Assembly: GCA_020636275.1 (NCBI GenBank)
Contig: JACJYD010000001.1
Coordinates: forward strand, 1,936,001 to 2,000,000
Length of the DNA: 64,000 nucleotides
DNA from: Lewinellaceae bacterium
Lineage (GTDB): Bacteria > Bacteroidota > Bacteroidia > Chitinophagales > Saprospiraceae
Direction: 5' to 3'
Position 1 is the first letter of the stretch. Each line of letters opens with the position of its first letter. The translations under genes and the position numbers were made by a program. Below, in pieces: positions 43,353 to 51,169 of the stretch. The notes under the pieces are model-generated. The model ran no database searches. It was not told the origin of the DNA and saw only the letters and a program-made list of their open reading frames with translations.

Positions 43353-44270
43353 ATGAAATTTGAACTTCCGGATGAACTGAAATTCATCACCAATGCCCGT
43401 CTTCCTCAAAAGCAGTCCCATGCATCGATGGACGGCAAGGTCTGCGTCATCACGGGAACGACCTCCGGGGTGGGGTATGAAGCCGCACTCCGGCTGGCAA
43501 AAGCCGGCGCCAGGGTGGTGATGATCGTGCGTGATCGTGCAAAAGCAGAACGTGTTTGCGAGGAGATCCGCGCCCTGTCACCCCATGCCCCCGATTATTT
43601 TTTGGCTGACTTCACAGACCTGGATCAGGTGGCCGCCGCTGCGGAAGCCATCCGCGCCAACTACCCCCGGATCGATGTGCTGATCAACAATGCAGGTGTG
43701 CACATGACGACCCGCCAGCTTACCAAAGCCGGCCATGAAACCGCTTTTTGCGTAAACCACCTGGCCTCCTTTTTGGTGACCAACCTCTTGCTGGACCGAA
43801 TGAAAGAGAGCGCTCCCTCCCGGATCATCCAGGTCAACTCGGAAGGCCACCGCTTCAACGGGCTCCGGATCGACGACCTTACCTGGGAAAACCGGCGGTA
43901 CAAGGGATTGCAGGGCTATGGCGCCTCCAAAACGGCCCAACTGATGACCGTTTGGGAGTTTAACGACCTGCTGAAGGGGACCGGCGTGACGATCAATGCC
44001 ATGCATCCGGGTGCGGTAAAGTCCCATATCGGGCACAATAACGGGAAATTGTACAATTGGTATTCCAAATGGATCATTCAACCCATGCTCAAGGATCCCA
44101 GGATCTCCGGGGATGCCATTTATTACCTCGCTTCCTCCCCTGACCTCGATGGCGTAAGCGGAAAATTTTTCCACCTGACGAATGAAGAGATCCCTGCCCC
44201 CCATGCCATGGACCGGGAACTGGGGAAGAAAATATTTCAACTAAGCCAGGAATTGACAGGCAGGATATGA
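43353..44270 (+). CDS. Short-chain dehydrogenase/reductase
   Basis: 305 residues. Rossmann motif TGTTSGVG (34-41), NNAG (112-115), catalytic Ser163 (QVNSEGH) and YGASK (Tyr189, Lys193) are all present, so it should be an active NAD(P)-dependent oxidoreductase. The similarity is to the retinol-dehydrogenase/WW-oxidoreductase-like SDR group (IDVLINNAGV, NHLASFLVTNLLLD). The preference between NAD and NADP is not clear from sequence (RDRAKAE after strand 2 suggests NADP). Substrate unknown; the neighbours (NTF2-like, CrtI-like) suggest a lipid or isoprenoid. Confidence 0.9.
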   Translation: MKFELPDELKFITNARLPQKQSHASMDGKVCVITGTTSGVGYEAALRLAKAGARVVMIVRDRAKAERVCEEIRALSPHAPDYFLADFTDLDQVAAAAEAIRANYPRIDVLINNAGVHMTTRQLTKAGHETAFCVNHLASFLVTNLLLDRMKESAPSRIIQVNSEGHRFNGLRIDDLTWENRRYKGLQGYGASKTAQLMTVWEFNDLLKGTGVTINAMHPGAVKSHIGHNNGKLYNWYSKWIIQPMLKDPRISGDAIYYLASSPDLDGVSGKFFHLTNEEIPAPHAMDRELGKKIFQLSQELTGRI

Positions 44271-44457
44271 ATTTCCGTCAAGTATTTCTGCGGCAGATCA
44301 ACGGAATAGCTTTATGCAGCCGCAGCGTCCTCCATGAGAAGACGCTGCTCAAACAGAAAGCAAAGCAAAGCAAACGTAGCGTTCGTCGCGTCGTTGCGGT
44401 GAAAAAAAATAGCAGCAAAAACCCGTAATGCCTCCAGTTTAATCAACCTTTGCCTTT
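44271..44457. repeat. Intergenic region with dispersed repeat
   Basis: An inverted repeat GCAGCGTC/GACGCTGC (44322-44329, 44341-44348) follows the SDR gene. At 44379-44402 the phrase GCGTTCGTCGCGTCGTTGCGGTGA recurs with one change at 56740-56763, marking a dispersed repeat. AACCTTTG at 44445-44452 resembles a -7 element but is too close to the ATG at 44458 to be convincing. Confidence 0.5.
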
Positions 44458-46080
44458 ATGAAATACGACACCATCATCGTCGGCGGCGGCATCGCCGGCT
44501 TGACTGCCGCCGCTTACCTTTCCAGGGCAGGGCAATCCGTAGCGCTTTTTGAAAAGCAAGCCAAAACAGGCGGACTGGTGCAGTCTTTTAAACGGAACGG
44601 TGTTCTCTTCGACGCCGGGTTGCGGTCTATCGAAAACTCCGGGATCGTGTTCCCGATGCTGAAACAATTGGGCATTGAGATCGAATTCACCAGGAGCTAT
44701 GTATCCATCGGCATCGCGGACCAGGTCCTCCCAATCGAAGACCACCGGAGCCTGGCCGCCTACGAGGCCTTCCTGGCGGCGCATTTTCCCGATAACAAAG
44801 ACGACGTCCGCCTGATCATCCGGGAAGTCAGAAAGACCATGGCGCACATGGAAGTGCTCTATGGGATCGACAACCCTGCGTTTGTGGATTTTCTGAAAGA
44901 CCGGACCTACCTGTTCAAGGTGATGCTGCCCTGGATGCTCAAATTTATCCTGACCATCCGGAAGATCAACCGGCTCAAGGAGCCCGTCGAGGAATACCTG
45001 AAACGGTTCACCGAAAGCCAGGCGCTCATTGATATCATTGCGCAGCATTTCTTTCAAAAAACGCCCACTTCGTTTGCCCTGGGTTATTTCAGTCTCTACT
45101 TGGACTACCATTATCCCAAAGGCGGAACAGCGGTCCTGGTTGATAAAATGGTCGAATTCATCCAACAGCACGGTGGCGCGATCCACACCTCAACTCCCAT
45201 CGAACGCCTGAACCCCGGGAAAAAATATGTGCTGGACCATCAGGGCAATCGCCTGGAATACGACCGGCTCATTTGGGCCGCGGACCTGAAACAGCTCTAC
45301 CGGAATATCCCCATCGAAGAGCTGGATGACCCGGTTTTAAAGGAAAAGGTTGAAAAAAAGAGGGTGGAACTGAAGGACCTGAAGGGGGGAGATTCCGTTT
45401 ACACGGCCTATTATATTGTCGATGAAAAAAGGGATTATTTTTCAAAGATCTGCACCGGTCATTTCTTCTATACCCCCAGTACAAAGGGGCTTTCTTCTTT
45501 ACCCAAAGAGGGCATAGAATCATTTCTGAACGAACAGACCATCCTTACGGAGAACACACATTTGAAAGACGAAGTTAAGAAATACCTCCAGGCGTATTGC
45601 GAGCTGAACACGTTCGAGATCGCCCTTCCCGCGCTGCGGGATCCCGACCTGGCGCCGGAAGGGCAGACCGGCTTGGTCGTCAGCCTGCTCTTTGACTATC
45701 AATGGGCGAAAAAGATCGAGGAGGCCGGCTGGTCCGCCGAGATAAAGGATTTTCTGGAGCAATGTTTTATCGATGTGCTGGACCGGAGCATTTTTCCGGG
45801 TATAAAAGAAAAAATCGTGGAACGCTTCTCTTCCACGCCCTTAACGATTGAGCACCTCACCCGTTCGACCGACGGGGCCATTACCGGCTGGGCATTTACC
45901 AATCCCCATATGCCCGTCGTGGATAAAATGCTGAAAGTCGCCCAATCGGTGGAGACCGGTCTCCCTTCCATCTACCAGGCCGGGCAGTGGGCATACAGCC
46001 CTTCCGGTTTGCCCATCGCCATTTTGACCGGCAAACTCGCAGCGGATAAAGTGCTGAAGAAGAGGATAGGGGAGCGGTAA
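44458..46080 (+). CDS. FAD-dependent oxidoreductase, phytoene desaturase / retinol saturase-like
   Basis: 540 residues. An N-terminal dinucleotide-binding motif (DTIIVGGGIAGLTAAAYLSRAG, then EKQAKTGG) starts at residue 4, and the C-terminal GQWAYSPSGLPIAILTGKLAA is the FAD-binding end seen in CrtI-type enzymes. The middle has a long helical insertion. This family desaturates, saturates or isomerises carotenoids, retinoids and other polyenes. The partner SDR and NTF2-like genes upstream make a short isoprenoid or lipid redox pathway plausible, but no carotenoid synthase (crtB, crtE) is in the window. A TAA stop at 46078-46080 leaves 49 bp before the convergent patatin gene. Confidence 0.88.
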   Translation: MKYDTIIVGGGIAGLTAAAYLSRAGQSVALFEKQAKTGGLVQSFKRNGVLFDAGLRSIENSGIVFPMLKQLGIEIEFTRSYVSIGIADQVLPIEDHRSLAAYEAFLAAHFPDNKDDVRLIIREVRKTMAHMEVLYGIDNPAFVDFLKDRTYLFKVMLPWMLKFILTIRKINRLKEPVEEYLKRFTESQALIDIIAQHFFQKTPTSFALGYFSLYLDYHYPKGGTAVLVDKMVEFIQQHGGAIHTSTPIERLNPGKKYVLDHQGNRLEYDRLIWAADLKQLYRNIPIEELDDPVLKEKVEKKRVELKDLKGGDSVYTAYYIVDEKRDYFSKICTGHFFYTPSTKGLSSLPKEGIESFLNEQTILTENTHLKDEVKKYLQAYCELNTFEIALPALRDPDLAPEGQTGLVVSLLFDYQWAKKIEEAGWSAEIKDFLEQCFIDVLDRSIFPGIKEKIVERFSSTPLTIEHLTRSTDGAITGWAFTNPHMPVVDKMLKVAQSVETGLPSIYQAGQWAYSPSGLPIAILTGKLAADKVLKKRIGER

Positions 46081-46129
46081 ATTCCGTTTGCATGGCATCC
46101 GCCCAGGATCCCTTTACCTGCTTCGCGCC

Positions 46130-47221
46130 TTAAGCACCCGGCGGCATAAAACTCCTCGGCACCTCCTCCGTCGAGCCTTCCAGCAGGATCTCGGCCACAC
46201 GGTCGAGGGTGTCTTCGAACTTAATGGCGTTCGACAAGCCGGCCTGGTGAAGATTCTCGAGGTTTTCCACCGAGACGTTGTCCATTTCCGAATCGGCGGT
46301 GAAAAGTTGCGGCATGATCCGGATATACTGGTCCTTGCGATTGATCGAATCGTACAATTTCTTCAATTGATAGTCGACGGTTTCCGAAACGGCGCTCATC
46401 ATGATGTTGATGATGGGATTCAGCCAGCCGACCATGCCCCATTTTTGGGCTTTGGCATGATTGTATTGTTTTTCCACCGTACCCGTGCCGATCGAGAGGA
46501 TCATCATATCGCTCGGGTTGAGCAACGAGTCTTCCTTGCCGAAGAGCTTGAGCGATTCGATCACCGCGCACATGGTCGGGTTGTTGGCAAACAGCCCGCC
46601 GTCGATCGTGTGGTAGATCAGGTCGGATTTGGACTCGGCAAAGCCGGGCGGGAAATAAGTGGGCGCAGCAGAAGTCGAGCGGGCTACATCGCGCACATAG
46701 AAGTCGTACATCGAGCCCTTCCGGATCGCATCGTGCTGGGTGAAGAATACCGCCCTGCGCTTTTCGATATCATAGCTGGTGATCAGGCAGGGCTTGATCA
46801 GTTCGCTCATGCGCAGGTCGCCGAAGTAGCGCTGCAGGGTAGCTTCCATATTGTTGCGGCCGTATTTGGCGCTGAAGAAGATCGTGCCGAGCGGCCAGCG
46901 CGCTTTAGCCGCTTTGGTGAAAATGAACTGCCCGTTCTTCAGGTACAGGTCGATCGCCTCCTGTGCGGAATAGCGCGGGTAACTGGGGTCGTCGGGATGG
47001 GGCGCCAGCAGGGCTACGGTCAGGATCCCTCCGGTGGAAGTGCCGGCCAGCAAATCGAAAAATTGCCCGATCCGCAACGGCCGCACAGGGTCCTTGCCGT
47101 TCTTTGCCTTGTATTTTTCATTGAGTTTGGCCTCCAGCGCAGCCAATATGGTAGCAGTGATAATGCCGCGGATCCCACCGCCGTCGAGGCTCAATAGCCG
47201 AACCAGATTTTCTTTTGCCAT
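46130..47221 (-). CDS. Patatin-like phospholipase
   Basis: 363 residues from ATG 47221 (MAKENLVRLLSLDGGG); the frame is open further upstream through a palindrome but that part is not a credible protein. Patatin hallmarks: oxyanion loop DGGGIRG (13-19), nucleophile elbow GTSTGG (Ser62), and catalytic Asp207 in TIDGGLFANNPT. The Ser-Asp dyad hydrolyses acyl esters of phospholipids. No signal peptide, so cytosolic. The layout resembles patatins that act as defence effectors (CapV), yet no nucleotide cyclase or ubiquitin-like partner is adjacent, so ordinary lipid metabolism is more likely. Confidence 0.9.
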   Translation of the reverse strand: MAKENLVRLLSLDGGGIRGIITATILAALEAKLNEKYKAKNGKDPVRPLRIGQFFDLLAGTSTGGILTVALLAPHPDDPSYPRYSAQEAIDLYLKNGQFIFTKAAKARWPLGTIFFSAKYGRNNMEATLQRYFGDLRMSELIKPCLITSYDIEKRRAVFFTQHDAIRKGSMYDFYVRDVARSTSAAPTYFPPGFAESKSDLIYHTIDGGLFANNPTMCAVIESLKLFGKEDSLLNPSDMMILSIGTGTVEKQYNHAKAQKWGMVGWLNPIINIMMSAVSETVDYQLKKLYDSINRKDQYIRIMPQLFTADSEMDNVSVENLENLHQAGLSNAIKFEDTLDRVAEILLEGSTEEVPRSFMPPGA

Positions 47222-47311
47222 GATATTGCTTTTTGGGTCGAAAATTTTCAGGCTGTCAAGGTAATCTATGTGCAGGACAAAAACAAAAAATCTACAGGAT
47301 ACTCGAAGCGA

Positions 47312-47360
47312 AGTGGTTTGGGAGTATTGCGGCCGCCGGCCGCAATGCTCCCAAACTACT
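47312..47360. repeat. GC-rich palindrome between divergent genes
   Basis: AGTGGTTTGGGAG then ATTGCGGCCG is mirrored around one base at 47336 to CGGCCGCAAT, CTCCCAAACTACT, followed by TTTTTCTTTAT. The left flank ATACTCGAAGCGAAGTGG is the exact reverse complement of a stretch at 31.09 kb. It is a single-stem member of the family present in tandem at 41.7 kb. It lies in the divergent patatin/4-TM gap, so it is not placed like an ordinary terminator. Confidence 0.7.
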
Positions 47361-47398
47361 TTTTCTTTATTATCTTGGCGGCCTAAACATCTCTTACT

Positions 47399-47842
47399 AT
47401 GCTCAATATCATCCAACATGTGCACTCCGGCCTGCGATGGGTCGTTCTGATCCTGCTCATATGGGCTGCCTTTTCCGCCTTTAAGAACTGGAGGAGCGGC
47501 GCTTCCTTCACCGACAGCGACCGCAAGCGCGGCCTGTTTACCATGATCGCAGCGCATTTCCAATTGCTATTCGGCGTGGTGCTCTATTTCATCAGTCCCT
47601 ACGTAAAGTTCACTGCGGAGACGATGAAAGACCCGGTGGCCCGTTTTTACACGGTAGAGCATATTTCCCTCATGCTCATCGCCATCGTACTGATCACACT
47701 GGGCTACCTGCGCGCCAAACGCCAGACGACGGATACGGCGCGGTTCAAAACCCAGTTCTACTTCTTCGCCATTGCCCTGCTGCTCATTCTCGTCGCCATT
47801 CCCTGGCCCTTCCGGGAAGGACTGAGCGGGTCCTGGTTCTGA
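47399..47842 (+). CDS. Four-helix membrane protein (cytochrome b-like)
   Basis: 147 residues with four predicted transmembrane helices: WVVLILLIWAAFSAF, FQLLFGVVLYFI, ISLMLIAIVLITLGYL and FFAIALLLILVAIPWPF. His7 and His9 (QHVHSGLRW), His53 (AAHFQLLFG) and His88 (VEHISLML) lie at helix ends, which recalls the heme-binding pattern of small b-type cytochromes; Bacteroidota homologues are sometimes named cytochrome B. Heme binding is not proven. A hairpin terminator follows at 47847-47880, so it is probably a single-gene transcript. Confidence 0.75.
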   Translation: MLNIIQHVHSGLRWVVLILLIWAAFSAFKNWRSGASFTDSDRKRGLFTMIAAHFQLLFGVVLYFISPYVKFTAETMKDPVARFYTVEHISLMLIAIVLITLGYLRAKRQTTDTARFKTQFYFFAIALLLILVAIPWPFREGLSGSWF

Positions 47843-47846
47843 TCAA

Positions 47847-47880
47847 AAAGGGCCGTTGGAGCACCCTCCCACGGCCCTTT
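47847..47880 (+). terminator. Terminator after the 4-TM gene
   Basis: Perfect 10-bp stem AAAGGGCCGT / ACGGCCCTTT with a 14-nt spacer that can pair partly (TGGAG/CTCCC), 4 nt after the stop codon and followed by CTGGT rather than a long T-run. Confidence 0.7.
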
Positions 47881-47973
47881 CTGGTCTAATTGGCATTTTT
47901 ATTGGCAAAAAAACGATCATTTATAGGGTAGTTTGGCTACACATGCCTATTTTCGCGCAAAATTTTATTACCC

Positions 47974-49302
47974 ATGTTCACATTAATGATCGTAGTTTTT
48001 GTGGTCGGCTATCTAGCCATCGCATTGGAACATCCCATCAAGGTTGATAAATCAGCTTCGGCCCTGCTGATCGGGGTAATTACCTGGACCCTCCTCATGT
48101 TGGGTCATGAATCCTTTACACCACCGGCCGGCCTGGAAGGAGGCGCCGAAGCTGCCGCACACGGCGGCTCCTGGGTCTTGCACGAACTGGAACGCCACCT
48201 CGGCGAGATCGCCGCTATCGTCGTTTTCCTGCTCGGCGCCATGACCATTGTGGAACTCGTCGATGTCCACGGTGGCTTTATGGTGATCACCGACAATATC
48301 AAGACCACCAAAAAAGTAACACTCCTCTGGATCCTCAGCATCCTGACCTTTTTCATGTCGGCTGTGCTGGACAACATGACCACGGCTATCGTCATGTCGG
48401 CCCTGCTCCGCAAGCTGATCAAGGACAAGAACGACATGTGGTTCTTCGCCGGCGTCATCATCATTGCCGCCAACGCCGGGGGCGCCTGGTCGCCGATCGG
48501 CGACGTGACGACCATCATGCTCTGGATCGGCGGACAGGTATCGGTCAATATCATCAAGCATATCTTCATTCCCAGCGCGGTTTCCCTGCTCGTGCCGCTG
48601 GCCATTTCTTCCTTCTTTTTGAAAGGGACCATTGAGCGGCCCGAAGTGAACAGCGATATGCTGGGTCACGGCGACTTTGTCACCCTGGGTCAGCGCAAGT
48701 TTATCCTGTTCCTTGGCGTGGGCCTGTTGTTGTTCGTTCCCGTATTCAAAACGGTAACCCACTTGCCGCCCTATCTGGGTATCCTCTTTGGCCTGGGCGT
48801 TCTTTGGGTCGTTACCGAAATGATGCACCGCGGGAAGTCGGAAGAGGAGTTGGCGCCTCAAAAGCTCACCGTTAGCGCGGTATTGAGACGGGTTGACGTG
48901 CCCAGCGTGCTCTTCTTCCTGGGCATCCTGCTGGCAGTTGCCAGTTTGCAAACGGCCGGCCACCTGGGCATGCTGGCGCATATGCTGGACAATTCGATCG
49001 GCAATATTTACATCATCAATACCATTATCGGTATCCTGTCGTCTATCGTCGACAACGTGCCGTTGGTAGCCGGCGCCATGGGCATGTACCCGCTGTCGAC
49101 CTACCATATCGATGCGCCCTTCTGGCAGTTGCTGGCCTACTGTGCCGGTACCGGCGGAAGTATTCTGATCATCGGTTCAGCGGCAGGGGTCGCCTCGATG
49201 GGTATCCTGAAGATCGACTTTATCTGGTACCTCAAGCGCATTTCCCTATTGGCCCTTCTGGGTTACCTGGCAGGGGTCCTGACCTACTACTTTATGGGGT
49301 AA
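47974..49302 (+). CDS. nhaD: Na+/H+ antiporter NhaD
   Basis: 442 residues, about a dozen membrane helices. Family signatures are FFMSAVLDNMTTAIVM and IIIAANAGGAWSPIGDVTT in the first half, and IIGILSSIVDNVPLVAGAM plus GTGGSILIIGSAAGVASMG in the second, the inverted-repeat transport motifs of the NhaD/ArsB group with membrane-embedded Asp and Asn residues. It exports Na+ (or Li+) in exchange for protons, consistent with a marine or brackish habitat. The N-terminus begins directly with helix 1 and a short loop rich in Gly, Ala and Glu follows helix 2. A perfect hairpin terminator follows. Confidence 0.95.
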   Translation: MFTLMIVVFVVGYLAIALEHPIKVDKSASALLIGVITWTLLMLGHESFTPPAGLEGGAEAAAHGGSWVLHELERHLGEIAAIVVFLLGAMTIVELVDVHGGFMVITDNIKTTKKVTLLWILSILTFFMSAVLDNMTTAIVMSALLRKLIKDKNDMWFFAGVIIIAANAGGAWSPIGDVTTIMLWIGGQVSVNIIKHIFIPSAVSLLVPLAISSFFLKGTIERPEVNSDMLGHGDFVTLGQRKFILFLGVGLLLFVPVFKTVTHLPPYLGILFGLGVLWVVTEMMHRGKSEEELAPQKLTVSAVLRRVDVPSVLFFLGILLAVASLQTAGHLGMLAHMLDNSIGNIYIINTIIGILSSIVDNVPLVAGAMGMYPLSTYHIDAPFWQLLAYCAGTGGSILIIGSAAGVASMGILKIDFIWYLKRISLLALLGYLAGVLTYYFMG

Positions 49303-49305
49303 ATA

Positions 49306-49345
49306 AAACAAAGAAGGCGTCCCGAGAGAGACGCCTTCTTTGTTT
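49306..49345. terminator. Bidirectional terminator between nhaD and M50 protease
   Basis: Perfect 16-bp stem AAACAAAGAAGGCGTC / GACGCCTTCTTTGTTT with an 8-nt loop, between two convergent genes. The right arm overlaps the end of the protease stop codon (49344-49346). Confidence 0.85.
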
Positions 49346-50441
49346 AGATCTTTTTCATTCCATCGCGCACCGCATTCTGCACCATGATGGCTTCCAGCAC
49401 GTTTTCCTGGTTTAGCACGCCCGTCAGTTCGGTTCCCCGGAAAACAGGACAGATCTTGATCCCTGATCCCATCATTTTCTGGTAGGCTTCCGAAAGGGCC
49501 ATGTCGTAGTCCAGCCGGAGTAAATTCCGGTTGAGGATGTGGGACAGCGGTTCTTCCTTGCCGAACTGCTGCAGCCCTTTTATGAGGTCGTCGCGGGTGA
49601 TCGTTCCGGCGATCTGCTGGTTTTCTTCCACGAGAAATTCCTTTTCCTGTCCGTCGAGCAGCAAGCGCACGGCGTAGTCGATGGAGTTGGAAGCGTGGAG
49701 GATGGTGAACTGGTGCATGAGCACATCCCCAACCCGGAAATTGGACAGCAAGGACTGCGTAGCTTCGTAATTGGCTTCGGCGCTGGCCCCCAGGTAGATG
49801 AACAGGCCGATGAAGATCAGCCAGAAGTTGAACAGGAAGCCCAGGAAGACAAAGGCGATAGCCAGCAATTGGCCGATCTTTGCGGCCCAGTCAGTAGCCA
49901 CCGCCCGCCCCATTTTCATGGCCAGCAGTGCCCGTAGCACCCGTCCGCCGTCCATCGGAAATGCCGGTATCATGTTGAACAATACCAGGGTGATATTGAC
50001 CAGCAGCATGCCGCTCAGGAAATTACCGGCCGTGATGGGTTGGGCGAGCGCCAGCCAGTTGCCTTCCCAGCCGCTGAGCAGGAAACCCAGCGCGATCAAC
50101 CCGGCAATGGCCACGTTGACCGCCGGGCCCGCGAGGGCTACCCACAATTCTTCGATGGGCTTTTCCGGGATCTTCTCGATACTGGCTACTCCGCCGATGG
50201 GCAGGAGGGTGATGTGCCGGGTGTTCACTCCAAATCGCCTGGCCATCAGGGCATGGCCGAACTCGTGCAGGACGACACAGCCGAAAAGGGCCAGAATAAA
50301 CCAAACCCCCATCAGGCTTTGTAGTAGGTTTTGTCCGGATTGAAGGTTGGACCAGATGATCCATCCCAACAGGATCAGGAATGTCCAGTGGACAAAGACA
50401 TCAATACCGGCGAATCGTGCAATTTTTAATGACCATTTCAT
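49344..50441 (-). CDS. Site-2-type M50 zinc metalloprotease with CBS domains
   Basis: 365 residues from ATG 50441 (MKWSLKIARFAG); an in-frame extension to 50498 looks like leader. Zinc site HEFGH (59-63) in a membrane helix, and the second ligand in FPMDGGRVLRA (Asp164), with several other hydrophobic helices (FVHWTFLILLGWII, GPAVNVAIAGLIALGFLL). From about 235 on are two CBS modules (VGDVLMHQFTILHASNSID, IKGLQQFGKEEPLSHIL). These SpoIVFB/RseP-like rhomboid-unrelated proteases cleave substrates within the membrane; CBS domains usually bind adenine nucleotides and gate activity. Substrate unknown. It converges with nhaD and diverges from the YceI gene. Confidence 0.93.
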   Translation of the reverse strand: MKWSLKIARFAGIDVFVHWTFLILLGWIIWSNLQSGQNLLQSLMGVWFILALFGCVVLHEFGHALMARRFGVNTRHITLLPIGGVASIEKIPEKPIEELWVALAGPAVNVAIAGLIALGFLLSGWEGNWLALAQPITAGNFLSGMLLVNITLVLFNMIPAFPMDGGRVLRALLAMKMGRAVATDWAAKIGQLLAIAFVFLGFLFNFWLIFIGLFIYLGASAEANYEATQSLLSNFRVGDVLMHQFTILHASNSIDYAVRLLLDGQEKEFLVEENQQIAGTITRDDLIKGLQQFGKEEPLSHILNRNLLRLDYDMALSEAYQKMMGSGIKICPVFRGTELTGVLNQENVLEAIMVQNAVRDGMKKI

Positions 50442-50598
50442 GTTCCTAAATTTAAGAAAAAAAGAGACGCTGCGCCGGAGTTCGTGCACTTCATTCACAC
50501 ATTTCCCTCATTCGGTGGTAAAATATTCCCGTTCGGCATCTTATTTTATACCGGAACACCAACTAGTTTGCATTTTTGACAAAACAACCTCCACCTCC

Positions 50599-51168
50599 AT
50601 GATGGGAATCCACTTTTTCCGCCTCCAAATAGCCATTTTGTTCCTGGCCTTCCTGCCCGGTTTCCTCCCCGGCCAACAGGTGTACCTCACCAATAACGGG
50701 ACGATCCGGTTCAAATCAGATGCCCCGCTGGAACTGATCCAGGCTGCATCCCAGGAGTTGCGCGGGGCGATCTCCCCGAATGAACGGACGTTTGCCTTTA
50801 CCGTTCCCATGTCTTCCTTCCAGGGGTTCAACAGCCCGCTGCAACGCGAGCATTTCAATGAGAATTACATGGAGAGCGCGAAATATCCGGATGCCACCTT
50901 CATAGGGCGCATCATTGAGGACATAGATCTCCGGCAGCCCGGGACGTATACCATTCGTGCCAAGGGCATGCTCACGGTGCACGGGATCACCCAGGAGCGG
51001 ATCATAAAATCGCTGGTCCGGGTCGAAAACGGGAAGTGTACCGTCACTTCTTCCTTTACCGTATTGCTGGCCGATCACGCTATTACGATCCCGAAGGTGG
51101 TGCACCAAAAGATCGCCGAAGAGATCGAGGTTGAAGTCGAGGGCGTCCTGAACCTCCAATCGAAATAA
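50599..51168 (+). CDS. YceI-family exported protein (copy 1)
   Basis: 189 residues from ATG 50599 (a second ATG follows directly). Signal peptide ending near FLPGQQ. The mature domain follows the YceI lipocalin-like beta-barrel: NGTIRFKSDAPLE, HFNENYMESAKYPDATF, GMLTVHGITQE and a terminal EVEGVLNL. YceI proteins bind isoprenoid quinones or lipids in the periplasm. The gene stops 1 nt before the LytS-type sensor, so the two are certainly cotranscribed; the YceI protein may present or sequester a ligand for that sensor. A second copy of this family is 6 kb downstream. Confidence 0.9.
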   Translation: MMGIHFFRLQIAILFLAFLPGFLPGQQVYLTNNGTIRFKSDAPLELIQAASQELRGAISPNERTFAFTVPMSSFQGFNSPLQREHFNENYMESAKYPDATFIGRIIEDIDLRQPGTYTIRAKGMLTVHGITQERIIKSLVRVENGKCTVTSSFTVLLADHAITIPKVVHQKIAEEIEVEVEGVLNLQSK

Positions 51169-51169
51169 T

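Noticed and set aside
46088..47197. Long plus-strand frame (369 codons) opposite the patatin gene
   Set aside because: It is rich in Arg, His and Asp with no domain, typical of an antisense shadow; the minus strand has full patatin motifs.
46130..47221. Patatin as the CapV effector of a CBASS defence system
   Set aside because: No CD-NTase, ubiquitin-like or HORMA gene is adjacent on either side.
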